Shown here piece after piece: positions 1-9,379 of a stretch of DNA of 64,000 bases; position 1 is the first letter of the stretch; the number at the start of each line of letters is the position of its first letter. Where the stretch lies: positions 105,003-169,002 of the forward strand of contig CAMLLC010000004.1 in NCBI GenBank assembly GCA_946480835.1, given 5' to 3'. The notes under the pieces were generated by a model. It saw only the letters and a program-made list of their open reading frames with translations. It was not told where the DNA came from and ran no database searches. The translations under genes were made by a program, and so were the position numbers. Origin of the DNA: Entomomonas sp945283395. Lineage in GTDB: Bacteria > Pseudomonadota > Gammaproteobacteria > Pseudomonadales > Pseudomonadaceae.

Positions 1-3000
1 TGTTGGGTAATGATAACAGTAAGCCATTGCAGCAATAGTTTTCTATCTATTTTGCCATTATTATTGAGAGGTAAAGTAGGTATTAACCATTTCTTTTCAG
101 GCTTCATAGCCTCGGGTAAGTGCTCTGTTAGCCAGCAGTTTAACTCTTTATCAGTAAGAGCATGTGGATTGTTTTTTTGTGCCCAGATACCTACTACTTT
201 GTAGCTTTGATAAAGATGGTTAATAGTAAAATATGTTGCTGCTAAATTACTAGTAATAGCTGGTAGTGATGTTAGTTTAGGCGGCTCTTTAGTTATTAAT
301 TCTGCGCTTATTAAACTTAATGGAGAGGGAGCAGTTAACTCTATTAATAAGAGATTTCCTTGTGGCTTTAATAATAACTCTGATAACTGTAAGCCTACTG
401 TTGGTATTTGATAAGTATGAAGTGCAACAAAGCTAATAACGATATCAAAATAACATAAGTATTGACTGGCTAATAATTGGTGCGGCAATATCTGTACATG
501 TGGTGTTATTTGACTGAAATATTTTGTTGCCTCATCTATTAGGGCAGCTGATTGATCAAAAAGAGTTACTTCAAAATTAGGATGATCTAACCAACTTAAT
601 AGCGTTTTGAATAATTGCCCTGCTTTACAATCTAGAATAGCTATTTTTAAGGGGTTAACATTATTTATTAGTGGATCTAGTAAGGGTTTCAACTGAGCTA
701 AAATTACTTTAGTTTCTGGTAGTTGGCTTGCAATTGCTTGTGGAGCTAATAATTTATCTAATAATAATAAATTAGCTTCAGTATTTTGCAGAGCAATTTC
801 TTTGATGGTTTGTTGCATTGTTATTAGGTCAGTTGTTGTCCAATTTAAAGCGGTAAGTGCTTCATCTAATGGAAGCGTAAGGTTTTGTTGTTGAGTTTCA
901 AGCCACTCTTGCCATTTATTTCGTAAGTCTGAATTTATAGAAATTTCAGAGCTTAATGATTGTACTAATTCAATAGTAATACGTGCTTCTAGTTTGGTGC
1001 TATCCAAAGCTAAGGTCTCAGCTAAATAGTTGCTAGCTATAGGTTCTTTTGCTAAAGCAGGAGTGATAATAGCGGCTAATAAAGATTTCTCCTTAATAGC
1101 TAAAGCGCAAGCACTGTCAATTGCCGGATGAAGTGTAAGAGCCGCTTCTATCTCCCCTAGTTCGATACGCTGTCCTTTAATTTTAACTTGTTGATCTATT
1201 CTCCCCAAAAACTCTAAAGTACCATCACTCCAGTAACGTCCTCTGTCTCCCGTTTTATACCAGCGACCTGAGTCAGTTTCTAAGAAATGTTGTGATGTTA
1301 GTTTTGGATCATGTCTATAGCCGTTAGCTAAGCTATCCCCTCCTATTAAAATTTCACCTATCACATAATCAGGTACATCATGGCCATATTCATTAATAAC
1401 TCTATACGCCTGATTAGGTAATGGCTTGCCATAAGGAATGCTATGCCAGTTAACTGGAATTTGATCTACTTGTTGAATATTAGACCAAATACCCGCTTCT
1501 GTTGCGCCACCGAGCGCATAAAAAGCACATTGAGGATTAGCTCGCTGCTTAATACGTTTGGCTAAATCTAAAGCAATCCAATCACCTGATACTAAGATGG
1601 CTCTCAATGAACTTAACTTGGTCTGTTGTTCAGGTAAGGCTAATAGCATTTCGAGTAAGGCAGGTGCTGAATTCCAGACAGTAATATGATGTTTTGCAAT
1701 CAAATCAGCCCATTGATTGGCATCTCTATTATCTTGCTGTTCAACAATGACTAAACGAGCACCAGCTCCTAACAAGCCAAAGACATCAAATACCGATAAA
1801 TCGAAGTCTAAAGCGGACACTGTTAGGAGTGCATCTTGGGTATTTAGGTTAAGAAGTTGTGTTATAGCAGTTATAGTATTAATAGCTGCCTTATGACTCA
1901 TTTCTACTCCTTTAGGCGTTCCTGTTGAGCCAGAGGTATAAATAACATAGGCAGAAGCTTCTGGTGAAATAGCTAAAGGAGCGGCTAAAGGAGTATGTTG
2001 TATAAGCTGTTCAATGTAAAATAATGGTGCTGTTGAGGTTATTTGTATGCTTGCTGTGGTAATAATGGCATGTATTCCAGCGGATTTCTCAATGAGGTGA
2101 CGTCTAGTTTCAGGCTGTGCTAAATCGATTGGAACATAACAAGCGCCAATCATTACAATAGCCATTACAGTGGCTATTTGTAAGGAACCTCTGGGTAGGC
2201 TCACTGCCACAGCATTACCATAAATAATGTTAGCTGCATCTAATGCTCCCGCAATTTTTAAAGCTTGTAGTAACAATTCCCCCCTAGTTATAAGATGGTC
2301 ATTTTCAATGAGAGCAATAGCGTTAGGATCTTTGTTTGCTTGGTGGTGAAAATCTGTAAAAAGAGTTTTATTGGGTATAGCTAAAACGGGATAATTGATA
2401 TGTTGACGTTTATTCAACTGAGATAACGGTAATGACAGGTTTATTGGTATTTGCCAATCTGTATGGCAAAGCTTTTGTATTAGTGTTACATAGCTTTGGA
2501 ACATATGATTTATTACGTGTTCTGCAAATAATCCATCTACGCTATCCCAAGCAATAAGAATACTTTTATTAAGCCGATAGAGTTGAAAATCTAACCATAC
2601 TTGTGGAGTTTGTGAAATCATTTCATAAAGATCACCAAATGTTTGGCTAAAACTGGTTGGTATAAATGGCTCTTTCCCTAAGTTACTTGAAAAAACAACG
2701 GGAGCTTGACAATTTAAGCCTCTTTTTCTTGCTTCTCTAAGTATTTCAATAGCAGGAAAAGCTGAGTAAGTAATAGCTTGATGGAGCTGTTTTTGGAAAT
2801 TGCTAGCTATGTTTGCAAAGCTTTGTTGTTCAGTAACACCACATTCAATCAATAATAAGGTGGTAAAGTCTGCTAATACATCTTTGATAGCGGGGTCTTC
2901 ATCATGTCTATCAAATAATGGAATATTTAACAGGAAGTTAGGTGATTCACTCCATAAGCCAATTATTAAGCTGAAAGCACAACCAAAAATACTTGAAGGA

Positions 3001-4049
3001 GTAAGACCATAGCTGGCAGCTTGTTGTTCTAAACATTGATAATTATCAAGGCTAAGATGAAATAGTTGTCTACTAAAATGTGGCTTAGTAATTGAATCGG
3101 GTGATACGGCCAATGGGAGGGATGGTGCCGAAGGGAGTGTCGTAAGTTTAACCTGCCAATACGCTTTAGACGCTTCTAATTGTTGGCTGATACGTTGATG
3201 GCGACGTGTTAAATAATCTGCAAAATGTATGGTTGGAGCTGCTGTTAATAATTCAGGGGCACTATAAGCATTACCTAGTTCTTTAAGTAGTAAACGGAGG
3301 CTTTCTACATCTGCCGCGAGTAAATCTAAACTTAACCAGACATAATCTTGCTGGTTAGGCATTTTTACTAATCCTACTTTAAATACCTCTCCATGTCTTA
3401 TATCAAGCATTTGATGGGATCTAAAGTTTTTTAAGGTTTGCCAATTTTGCTTTGCCTTGGCTAAATCTTCTTGCTGCCAATTTTGATAATCAAATATATC
3501 GGTAAAGGGATTAGTTTGAACTTGTTGTAAGCCGTCATTAAATGCTGTTTGTAGCATCCAATGACGTTGTTGGACTAATTGGCTAGCGTTTTTTAAACGA
3601 ATTGGGTCAATGGAGCGACTTTTAAAAATTAAAAATGCATGGCAACTAATATTACCTAAAGTTTCTGCCTTTTCTCTACCATACCAGTAAGCCTGTTGGA
3701 CTGGAGATAATTCGAAAGGCTCAAAGATAGGATGGGTTGGTAATAGTTCTGTAGGGTTTGCTATGCATTGATTATGTTTGATTACCTTAGTGATTAGTTG
3801 TTGCCAATTGGCAAGAGTAGGATGGGAAGAAAGTTCGGCAAAATTCACTAAAATCCCGCGTTGTCTTAATCGTTCATGCAAAAACATTAATCTAATAGAA
3901 TCTAATCCGTAGCTTAGTAAGTCTTCATTAATAGATAATGTAGCTATTTCTGCAATAGGTTCATCTAAAAGTTCAGCTAATTGTGTTAGTAGCCATTGAT
4001 GAATATTCAGATTTTTTTCTAAATAGTCTTCTCTAAATTGAGGGCTCAT
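1..4049 (-). CDS. Pyochelin/yersiniabactin-type NRPS (PchE/Irp2-like), 3' end outside window
   Basis: This is a non-ribosomal peptide synthetase reading leftwards, open to the window edge (about 1350 residues seen). An aryl carrier domain comes first, with the phosphopantetheine serine in GLDSIR (Ser51). A cyclization domain follows, with the DxxxxDxxS motif as DLLAADVES. The adenylation domain has YTSGSTGTPKG and GGATEAGIWS. A long insert sits between the A8 region (KIKGQRIELGE) and the A10 motif NGKIDRK. It resembles the embedded methyltransferase/epimerase domain of PchE, but the SAM-binding glycine motif is degenerate (ILDCKAGQ). My reading of the pocket residues is D-L-F-N-L-S-L-I-W, the cysteine code. 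The expected product is an aryl-thiazoline intermediate tethered to a carrier domain beyond the edge. A Fur-like box lies just upstream. Whether it is PchE-like or Irp2-like depends on the missing 3' end. Confidence 0.9.
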   Translation of the reverse strand, partial: MSPQFREDYLEKNLNIHQWLLTQLAELLDEPIAEIATLSINEDLLSYGLDSIRLMFLHERLRQRGILVNFAELSSHPTLANWQQLITKVIKHNQCIANPTELLPTHPIFEPFELSPVQQAYWYGREKAETLGNISCHAFLIFKSRSIDPIRLKNASQLVQQRHWMLQTAFNDGLQQVQTNPFTDIFDYQNWQQEDLAKAKQNWQTLKNFRSHQMLDIRHGEVFKVGLVKMPNQQDYVWLSLDLLAADVESLRLLLKELGNAYSAPELLTAAPTIHFADYLTRRHQRISQQLEASKAYWQVKLTTLPSAPSLPLAVSPDSITKPHFSRQLFHLSLDNYQCLEQQAASYGLTPSSIFGCAFSLIIGLWSESPNFLLNIPLFDRHDEDPAIKDVLADFTTLLLIECGVTEQQSFANIASNFQKQLHQAITYSAFPAIEILREARKRGLNCQAPVVFSSNLGKEPFIPTSFSQTFGDLYEMISQTPQVWLDFQLYRLNKSILIAWDSVDGLFAEHVINHMFQSYVTLIQKLCHTDWQIPINLSLPLSQLNKRQHINYPVLAIPNKTLFTDFHHQANKDPNAIALIENDHLITRGELLLQALKIAGALDAANIIYGNAVAVSLPRGSLQIATVMAIVMIGACYVPIDLAQPETRRHLIEKSAGIHAIITTASIQITSTAPLFYIEQLIQHTPLAAPLAISPEASAYVIYTSGSTGTPKGVEMSHKAAINTITAITQLLNLNTQDALLTVSALDFDLSVFDVFGLLGAGARLVIVEQQDNRDANQWADLIAKHHITVWNSAPALLEMLLALPEQQTKLSSLRAILVSGDWIALDLAKRIKQRANPQCAFYALGGATEAGIWSNIQQVDQIPVNWHSIPYGKPLPNQAYRVINEYGHDVPDYVIGEILIGGDSLANGYRHDPKLTSQHFLETDSGRWYKTGDRGRYWSDGTLEFLGRIDQQVKIKGQRIELGEIEAALTLHPAIDSACALAIKEKSLLAAIITPALAKEPIASNYLAETLALDSTKLEARITIELVQSLSSEISINSDLRNKWQEWLETQQQNLTLPLDEALTALNWTTTDLITMQQTIKEIALQNTEANLLLLDKLLAPQAIASQLPETKVILAQLKPLLDPLINNVNPLKIAILDCKAGQLFKTLLSWLDHPNFEVTLFDQSAALIDEATKYFSQITPHVQILPHQLLASQYLCYFDIVISFVALHTYQIPTVGLQLSELLLKPQGNLLLIELTAPSPLSLISAELITKEPPKLTSLPAITSNLAATYFTINHLYQSYKVVGIWAQKNNPHALTDKELNCWLTEHLPEAMKPEKKWLIPTLPLNNNGKIDRKLLLQWLTVIITQ

Positions 4050-4077
4050 AGCAACTCCCTGATTATAACTCGCATTA

Positions 4078-4096
4078 GTAAATGATAATCATTATC
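4078..4096 (-). promoter_or_regulatory. Fur box upstream of the NRPS gene
   Basis: The 19 bases match the classical Fur consensus at 17 positions, with the core AATGATAATCATTATC. The site lies about 30 bases before the NRPS start codon at 4049 and after the AMP-ligase gene. This suggests the NRPS has its own iron-repressed promoter in addition to any read-through. Confidence 0.8.
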
Positions 4097-4239
4097 AAAT
4101 TTATTGTAGCTTAGTGGAGCTATGCTATTTTTGAAAAAACTTTAGCTTGCCAGACTTTTTATTTAGATAAATGGCAGCGTGTTATCGATAAAAAAGGTTA
4201 TCTAAGAGATAACCTATTGTAATATAGAAATAATTAAGT

Positions 4240-5886
4240 TTATTTTAAATATTGCGTTTTTAATGCTTCTCTCAACTGTTTACGACTAATTTTTCCTATG
4301 CCCGTTTGAGGAAATTGCTTAATAAATTTAATTTTGTCAGGTATTTTAAAACTTGCTAAACCTTGTTCTTTTAAATATTTTTTAAGCATGAGAGAGCTTA
4401 ACGTAGTAGTATGTGCAATAATGAAAGCACAGGTTAACTCTCCCATAAGTTTATCTGGCATGGAAACAATCACTGCATCATGTATTTGGGGATGTAACAT
4501 TAAAAGATTTTCTATTTCCTCGGCAACAATTTTCTCTCCTCCGCGGTTGATTTGATCTTTGTCTCGCCCTTCAACAATAAGATATCCCTCTGCTGTCTCT
4601 TTAACTATATCACCGCTGCAATAAAAACCATCAGGTGTGAAACTTTTTGCATTATGTTCTGGAGCATTAAAGTACCCCCTGATAGTGTATGGGCCTCGTA
4701 CTTGTAATAATCCTGCTTGGCCTAAAGGAACTGGCGTATTATATTGATCAACAATACGTATTTCATCACTAGGAGATAGAGGTTTCCCTTGAGTATTGTT
4801 AATTATTTCAGGAGAATCAGTTAAGCGGGTGTAACAAATTAGTCCTTCTGCCATGCCAAATACTTGTTGAAGTTTGCACCCTAATAAAGGTGTTATTTGG
4901 CTAGCCACACTGTTGAGTAATTTAGCACCTCCTATTTGTAATAATTTTAGGCTGGATAAATCGGCTGGATTATTACGCTGAGCCTCAAGCCAAAGGAGTG
5001 CTAATGGAGGAACCAGAGAAGTATGTGTAACTTGTTGTTCTTTAATAAGTGGAAAACAGTCTGAAGGTGCTGCTTGGTTAGTGATAACAACTCGTCCACC
5101 TGATAATAAAGTTCCCATAAACCCAGGACTTGAAAGTGTAAAGTTATGTTGCATTGGTAATGCCGTTAAATAAGTCGTTTGTTCATTAAACTGGCATAAC
5201 GCTGCACTAGCTTTTATATTATATAAATATTCACAATGGCGACGTGGTATTAGCTTTGGAATACCTGTTGTTCCACCTGATAACTGAAAGCAAGCTAGAT
5301 CTAGCATATTAGCAAAGCAACTCGTTAGGGCAGGATAGATATATAATTCACTTAATAATAGATAGGGTGAAGAAGTTTGACTCACTATAATGTGCTGTAA
5401 TGAAGGATTATTTGCTTGTAATGTATTAATATGTTGCTTAAAGTTATTTTCAAATAAAGCTGGATTTGTTATATAAGCTTTTGCTTGAGTAAATTGGCAA
5501 AAATTATTGATTTCTAACTGTTTATGGGCTGGTAAGGCTAAAACTGGATAAACACCTAATTGAAATAAAGCGAAACAGACTTCGATGAAATAAATACTAT
5601 TAGGTAAGTGTACTATGACTGTATCACCTTGCTGAAGTCCTAAAGATTGTAAGCCATTGGCTAATAGTTGGATATGTTTTAAAAGTTCCGAATAAGTAAC
5701 ATGGTTATTATTTTCTGTAATAGCCATATTATCAGGTGTTACATTCACTTGCATTTCGAGTGCTTCTATAAATGTCTGGGCTTGCCAATAGCCAGCATCT
5801 TTATAGGCTTGGATAAATTTTTCAGGGTAATTAGCAATTTCAGGAAGGCTTATATTGCTGGTTAAAATCGTCTTTTTTGAAGGCAT
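4240..5886 (-). CDS. Aryl-acid AMP ligase (salicylate or 2,3-dihydroxybenzoate), YbtE/PchD/DhbE family
   Basis: The 548-residue enzyme adenylates an aryl acid and loads it on the aryl carrier domain of the downstream NRPS. The ATP-binding motif SGGTTGIPKLIPR lies near residues 203-215. The aryl-acid pocket motif HNFTLSSPG starts at residue 247, FGMAEG lies near 343, and the catalytic lysine motif GIGKISRK is close to the end. All are typical of stand-alone aryl acid ligases. The pocket position that I recall as Cys in salicylate enzymes and Ser in dihydroxybenzoate enzymes reads as Ser here (Ser253), so the substrate is uncertain. An AAGGA ribosome-binding site precedes the ATG at 5886. It is first in the leftward operon. 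Confidence 0.93.
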   Translation of the reverse strand: MPSKKTILTSNISLPEIANYPEKFIQAYKDAGYWQAQTFIEALEMQVNVTPDNMAITENNNHVTYSELLKHIQLLANGLQSLGLQQGDTVIVHLPNSIYFIEVCFALFQLGVYPVLALPAHKQLEINNFCQFTQAKAYITNPALFENNFKQHINTLQANNPSLQHIIVSQTSSPYLLLSELYIYPALTSCFANMLDLACFQLSGGTTGIPKLIPRRHCEYLYNIKASAALCQFNEQTTYLTALPMQHNFTLSSPGFMGTLLSGGRVVITNQAAPSDCFPLIKEQQVTHTSLVPPLALLWLEAQRNNPADLSSLKLLQIGGAKLLNSVASQITPLLGCKLQQVFGMAEGLICYTRLTDSPEIINNTQGKPLSPSDEIRIVDQYNTPVPLGQAGLLQVRGPYTIRGYFNAPEHNAKSFTPDGFYCSGDIVKETAEGYLIVEGRDKDQINRGGEKIVAEEIENLLMLHPQIHDAVIVSMPDKLMGELTCAFIIAHTTTLSSLMLKKYLKEQGLASFKIPDKIKFIKQFPQTGIGKISRKQLREALKTQYLK

Positions 5887-5914
5887 GTTAACTATCCTTT
5901 TTGTTGATTTAAAT

Positions 5915-5933
5915 GCTAATGAGATGTATTATC
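5915..5933 (-). promoter_or_regulatory. Probable Fur box in the divergent AMP-ligase/AraC promoter region
   Basis: The 19 bases match the Fur consensus at 14 positions; both half sites (TAATGA and ATTATC) are intact. The site lies 29 bases upstream of the AMP-ligase start and 125 bases from the AraC-family gene. It could control either or both. Confidence 0.6.
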
Positions 5934-6058
5934 ATTTAAGGAAACTACTAGTCAATAAAATTATCTTTAGCTGGCATGATTTTTTCTTTAGATTAAATTA
6001 GAAATTATCAGTAGGGCTATAGCTTTAATTCGATTACTAATAAGTAAGGAGTATATAA

Positions 6059-6949
6059 ATGAGTATTACTATTATTACCCCCTCACGTAAAAAAGCTTTA
6101 CCTGTTATAGATAATAAACCTTCCATATCTCATTTAGATCCAAATATTAAATTAATAGCAGGAACCATGAAATCATTAAATGATGATTGGTATGAAGAGC
6201 CATTAGAAAAAGGAATACGAGTAGTTCTTGTTCAAAGTGGCCATTTACAATGTCAAATACCCGGCCAAGCTAAGCAAGTATTAGAAGGGCCTAGCGTTTG
6301 TATCATAGCTAATAATGGCGAGTTTACCTCTAAACAAATTTATGAAATGGATGTTCCCATGCGTTATACCATTATTCAGTTAGGCGTTGAATCATTAACT
6401 CAAAAATTAGGGTTATTACCAGAAACTTGCTTAACCAATATCAATGGTGATCCTAAAATGTTTTCATATAAGGCTCCTAAATCTTTACAAATATTAGCCA
6501 ATCAAATAGCTACTTGCCCTATGCAAGGAGCTTCGCGAGATTTTTATTTGGCAGGTAAAGCTTTAGAATTTGCAGCTTTTAGTAGTCAATTATTATTAGA
6601 AAAGGAGCTAGGTAATAACAAGGAGGTAAGTTTAAAAAATACCGAAGTAGAACAAATTTATGTTGCGCATGATTTGTTAATAAGTAATTTACAAGATACC
6701 CCTAGTTTAGAAGTGTTAGCTGCTAAGGTAGGTTTAAATACACGGAAGCTTACTACAGGATTTCGTAAGGTTTTCGGGATGAGTGTATTTGAATATTTAC
6801 AAGAGCATAAATTAACTGAGGCTCATAGATTATTAACTACTAGAGAAATAAATGTCTCAACGGTAGCGTATCAAGTTGGTTATAGTCCTGCTCATTTTTC
6901 TGTGGCTTTTAGAAAAAAATTTGGTATTTCACCAAGTGATATCAATTAA
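6059..6949 (+). CDS. AraC-family regulator of siderophore genes (PchR/YbtA-like)
   Basis: The 296-residue protein carries two helix-turn-helix elements of an AraC domain in its last 100 residues (PSLEVLAAKVGLNTRKLTTG, then VAYQVGYSPAHFSVAFRKKF). The N-terminal 190 residues would bind an effector, by analogy with PchR and YbtA, which sense their own siderophore bound to iron. It is divergent from the AMP ligase and NRPS and shares a promoter region containing a Fur-like site. Ribosome-binding site AAGGAG precedes the ATG. The role as siderophore activator is inferred from family and position. Confidence 0.85.
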   Translation: MSITIITPSRKKALPVIDNKPSISHLDPNIKLIAGTMKSLNDDWYEEPLEKGIRVVLVQSGHLQCQIPGQAKQVLEGPSVCIIANNGEFTSKQIYEMDVPMRYTIIQLGVESLTQKLGLLPETCLTNINGDPKMFSYKAPKSLQILANQIATCPMQGASRDFYLAGKALEFAAFSSQLLLEKELGNNKEVSLKNTEVEQIYVAHDLLISNLQDTPSLEVLAAKVGLNTRKLTTGFRKVFGMSVFEYLQEHKLTEAHRLLTTREINVSTVAYQVGYSPAHFSVAFRKKFGISPSDIN

Positions 6950-7457
6950 TGTTTGATAGTAACAATCTAAGAATACTTTTTATCTGAAGAATTAAAAGGT
7001 CAATCTAAGTAATAATTAATTGCCTTAGGTAAATTTGGTTGAGATACTAAAGTTATTCTATTAACAATAGCGGATAAGGTTTTTTAAGTGCTTCAATTCA
7101 AATTGAACGACAAGATCTAACTTGTAACTATAGGTAAACTTGCATTAGTTTTACTGTTTCACGCTAACCAGCTGTTGGTGTCTATTCTATATAATTAGTT
7201 ATGTTATAGAGTTAACAGAGAGCTATCTATTAGAAGTCTATATAGGGTTGATAGGGTGGGGAAATGTACAATGACATATAGAGATGTAACTATCTGTGTA
7301 CTATCAAGGTAAAATTAAGACATTTAGTAGCCTACGGCGCAATTGCAGCGGGTACAATAGCCAATTAGCGCTTATTGAGACAGTAAACAATTAATATCCT
7401 ATTGATTGCTTTGGGTATTAGTTCAATTGATTTTTGATTAAATTAACTAAACTGATA
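6950..7457. other. Gene-free gap between regulator and thioesterase, possibly a decayed gene
   Basis: No open reading frame of useful length is present. In the forward frame around 7321-7440 a run reads like a membrane-transporter fragment (AYGAIAAGTIAN, then after stops INILLIALGISSID). This hints at a decayed MFS-type siderophore exporter. The signal is weak and may be chance. I see no clear terminator after the regulator gene. Confidence 0.25.
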
Positions 7458-8192
7458 ATGACACTAATGAATAGTAATAAATGGTTGCGTAATTTGACTC
7501 AAACAACGGCTAGTGATGAAACTTTAGTTTGCTTTCCTCATGCTGGCGGTAATGCTAGTTTTTATAAAGGGTTAGCTACTCATTTAAGCAGCCGGTTACA
7601 AGTTTTAGCAATACAGTATCCGGGGCATGAAACGCGCTTAAATGAACCTTTTATTACAAACCTAGAATTATTAATAGAACAGATCACAGACGTATTAGCA
7701 CAGTTAGATCAGCAGCATTTTATGTTGTTTGGACATAGTATGGGAGCTATTGTTGCTTATGAAGTAGCAATACGTTTGGATAAAACTAAAAAAATAAATC
7801 AGCTATTTTTATCGGCACAGCCTGCACCCCATAAGCAACGAAAAACTAGGTTATTACAAACAGAAGAAGAGCTGTGGCAAGAATTGATTAGACTGTCAAG
7901 TAATACATCTTCACTGTTGGATAGGTCAGTGTTTAAAGATATTTTTTTCCCTGCTCTACAAAATGATTATAGACTTATCTATGAATATAAGAATTATTGT
8001 CCAATGATTACCTCAATACCTATCACAGCATTAATAGCAGAAGATGACCCAGAAACTACATTAGAAGAAGTTATTGCATGGCAAGAGCTGACTTCGGGCT
8101 CATTTTCTATTCATTCTTTCAAAGGCAATCATTTTTATTTAATAGATCATTTGTTAGAAATAGTAGCTTTAATCAAACAGCGTTTAATTTAA
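7458..8192 (+). CDS. Type II thioesterase of siderophore synthesis (PchC/YbtT-like)
   Basis: This is an alpha/beta hydrolase of about 245 residues that removes wrongly loaded groups from NRPS carrier domains. The nucleophile motif is GHSMGA, the N-terminal signature is CFPHAGGNASFY, the acid is in AEDDPE and the catalytic histidine in GNHFYL. The frame opens at a TTG (7434). I prefer the ATG at 7458 or 7467 because TTG is rare and no good ribosome-binding site marks it. It stands alone on the plus strand, away from the NRPS, so coupling to the siderophore is inferred from family and location. Confidence 0.88.
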   Translation: MTLMNSNKWLRNLTQTTASDETLVCFPHAGGNASFYKGLATHLSSRLQVLAIQYPGHETRLNEPFITNLELLIEQITDVLAQLDQQHFMLFGHSMGAIVAYEVAIRLDKTKKINQLFLSAQPAPHKQRKTRLLQTEEELWQELIRLSSNTSSLLDRSVFKDIFFPALQNDYRLIYEYKNYCPMITSIPITALIAEDDPETTLEEVIAWQELTSGSFSIHSFKGNHFYLIDHLLEIVALIKQRLI

Positions 8193-8235
8193 ATAATAAT
8201 TGCTTATTTAATGAAGGCTTATTAAATAAATGTTT

Positions 8236-8290
8236 GAAACAGCTATTAGCAATTTCAGCATTTAACTCTACCTCTAAGAGTAGCTGTTTC
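8236..8290 (+). terminator. Long inverted repeat after the thioesterase gene
   Basis: GAAACAGCTA at 8236-8245 pairs perfectly with TAGCTGTTTC at 8281-8290. An inner 5-base stem (ACTCT/AGAGT) folds the loop. It starts 44 bases after the thioesterase stop and has no strong T-run, so it could be a terminator or an RNA-stability element. Confidence 0.4.
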
Positions 8291-8547
8291 TCATAAGTAG
8301 TTATTATGCTTATTGAACATTAATAATAGGCTAAAGAATTTTTGTAACATATAATTCTTTAGTGCTATGGATAAAATATTGTAATAAATATACAGCTGTC
8401 ATAACTTAGTAGCTTGGCAATTTTGTTTAAGTTGAATGAGGGCCTGCTTATAACGATAAAAAGTTAATTAGAGTTATGCTGCGCTGGAATTATTAAAATT
8501 ATAATGCTTAGACCTTTTAGTAGTTAACTCTGTCAGGCAGAAGATGG

Positions 8548-8585
8548 ACTTGGCTCTCTGAATTAGCCAAGTTTGCTTTGGTTGT
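8548..8585 (+). terminator. Probable rho-independent terminator
   Basis: ACTTGGCT at 8548-8555 pairs with AGCCAAGT at 8565-8572 across a 9-base loop, followed by a T-rich tail (TTGCTTTGGTTG). It isolates the cobalamin genes from upstream transcription. Confidence 0.5.
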
Positions 8586-8681
8586 TCAATCATTAGCTTA
8601 TGTAATTAAATAATTTTATTATTATACGCTACTATTATAATCAATAATTCTGTACCATTATCAAAAATGTAAGGGGATAGT

Positions 8682-9227
8682 ATGGGCTTTAGATTATCAA
8701 AAATTATCACTAAAACGGGCGATCAAGGTCAGACAAGGCTTGGTGATGGCTCACGGGTCAGTAAAGGGGCTCCCCGTATTATGGCTATCGGGGGTATAGA
8801 CGAGCTTAATACTAGTATAGGGTTACTACGAGCTCATATCCAAGATAGATACATTATTGATAATTTAGTGATTATTCAGCACCAGTTATTAATTGCTGGC
8901 TCGCAATTAGCTAATTCAAATAAGTCTGCATTACAGGCGCGCCATGTTGATTTTTTAGAAAATTGGGCTTCTGAGTTAATATCGCAATTAGCACCTGTGC
9001 AAGACTTTGTTCTACCAGGTGGATCGCCAGCAGCTGCTTATTGCCATAATGCTAGAGTAACTTGTAGAAGAACAGAGCGTTATTTGATAGCGGCCAATTT
9101 AACAGATGAATATATTACTATTATTATGCAATATTTAAATCGTTTGTCTGATGTGTTATTTGTGTTGGCTAGAGTATTAAATAAACAGCAAGGAGTTGCT
9201 GAGATTGTATTGAATCGACAAATTTAG
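8682..9227 (+). CDS. PduO-type cob(I)alamin adenosyltransferase
   Basis: The 181-residue enzyme transfers the adenosyl group of ATP to cob(I)alamin or cobinamide, giving the active coenzyme. The N-terminal ATP-binding motif TKTGDQGQTRLGDGSRVSK, the CRRTERYL motif and LNRLSDVLFVLAR are those of the PduO family. It is unrelated in sequence to EutT, which is also encoded in the window. AAGGGGAT is the ribosome-binding site. Its position just before the riboswitch-controlled cbi cluster suggests it completes that pathway, while having its own promoter. Confidence 0.93.
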   Translation: MGFRLSKIITKTGDQGQTRLGDGSRVSKGAPRIMAIGGIDELNTSIGLLRAHIQDRYIIDNLVIIQHQLLIAGSQLANSNKSALQARHVDFLENWASELISQLAPVQDFVLPGGSPAAAYCHNARVTCRRTERYLIAANLTDEYITIIMQYLNRLSDVLFVLARVLNKQQGVAEIVLNRQI

Positions 9228-9379
9228 CTGGATTAAAGATTGATAAATTGTTATTCTCATAAAATTATTACTAAAATTTAGTAAATATTTACTTATATCA
9301 ATTAAATACTAGATAATATGTCAGAATATTAAAGCTTTTAATTAATAAGCTTTTCATACGCGATAAATTAATAACTTAA

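Larger units (their letters stand above)
8193..8681. other. Gene-free gap rich in inverted repeats before the adenosyltransferase gene
   Basis: No coding region is visible. Three hairpin-forming repeats lie in a row: 8236-8290, 8331-8362 (10 perfect pairs, CTAAAGAATT with AATTCTTTAG, loop of 12) and 8548-8572 (8 pairs). The rest is AT-rich and would hold the adenosyltransferase promoter. Confidence 0.5.

Noticed and set aside
10..204. Plus-strand frame at the left edge
   Set aside because: It is the antisense shadow of the NRPS, which runs through this region on the minus strand without a stop.
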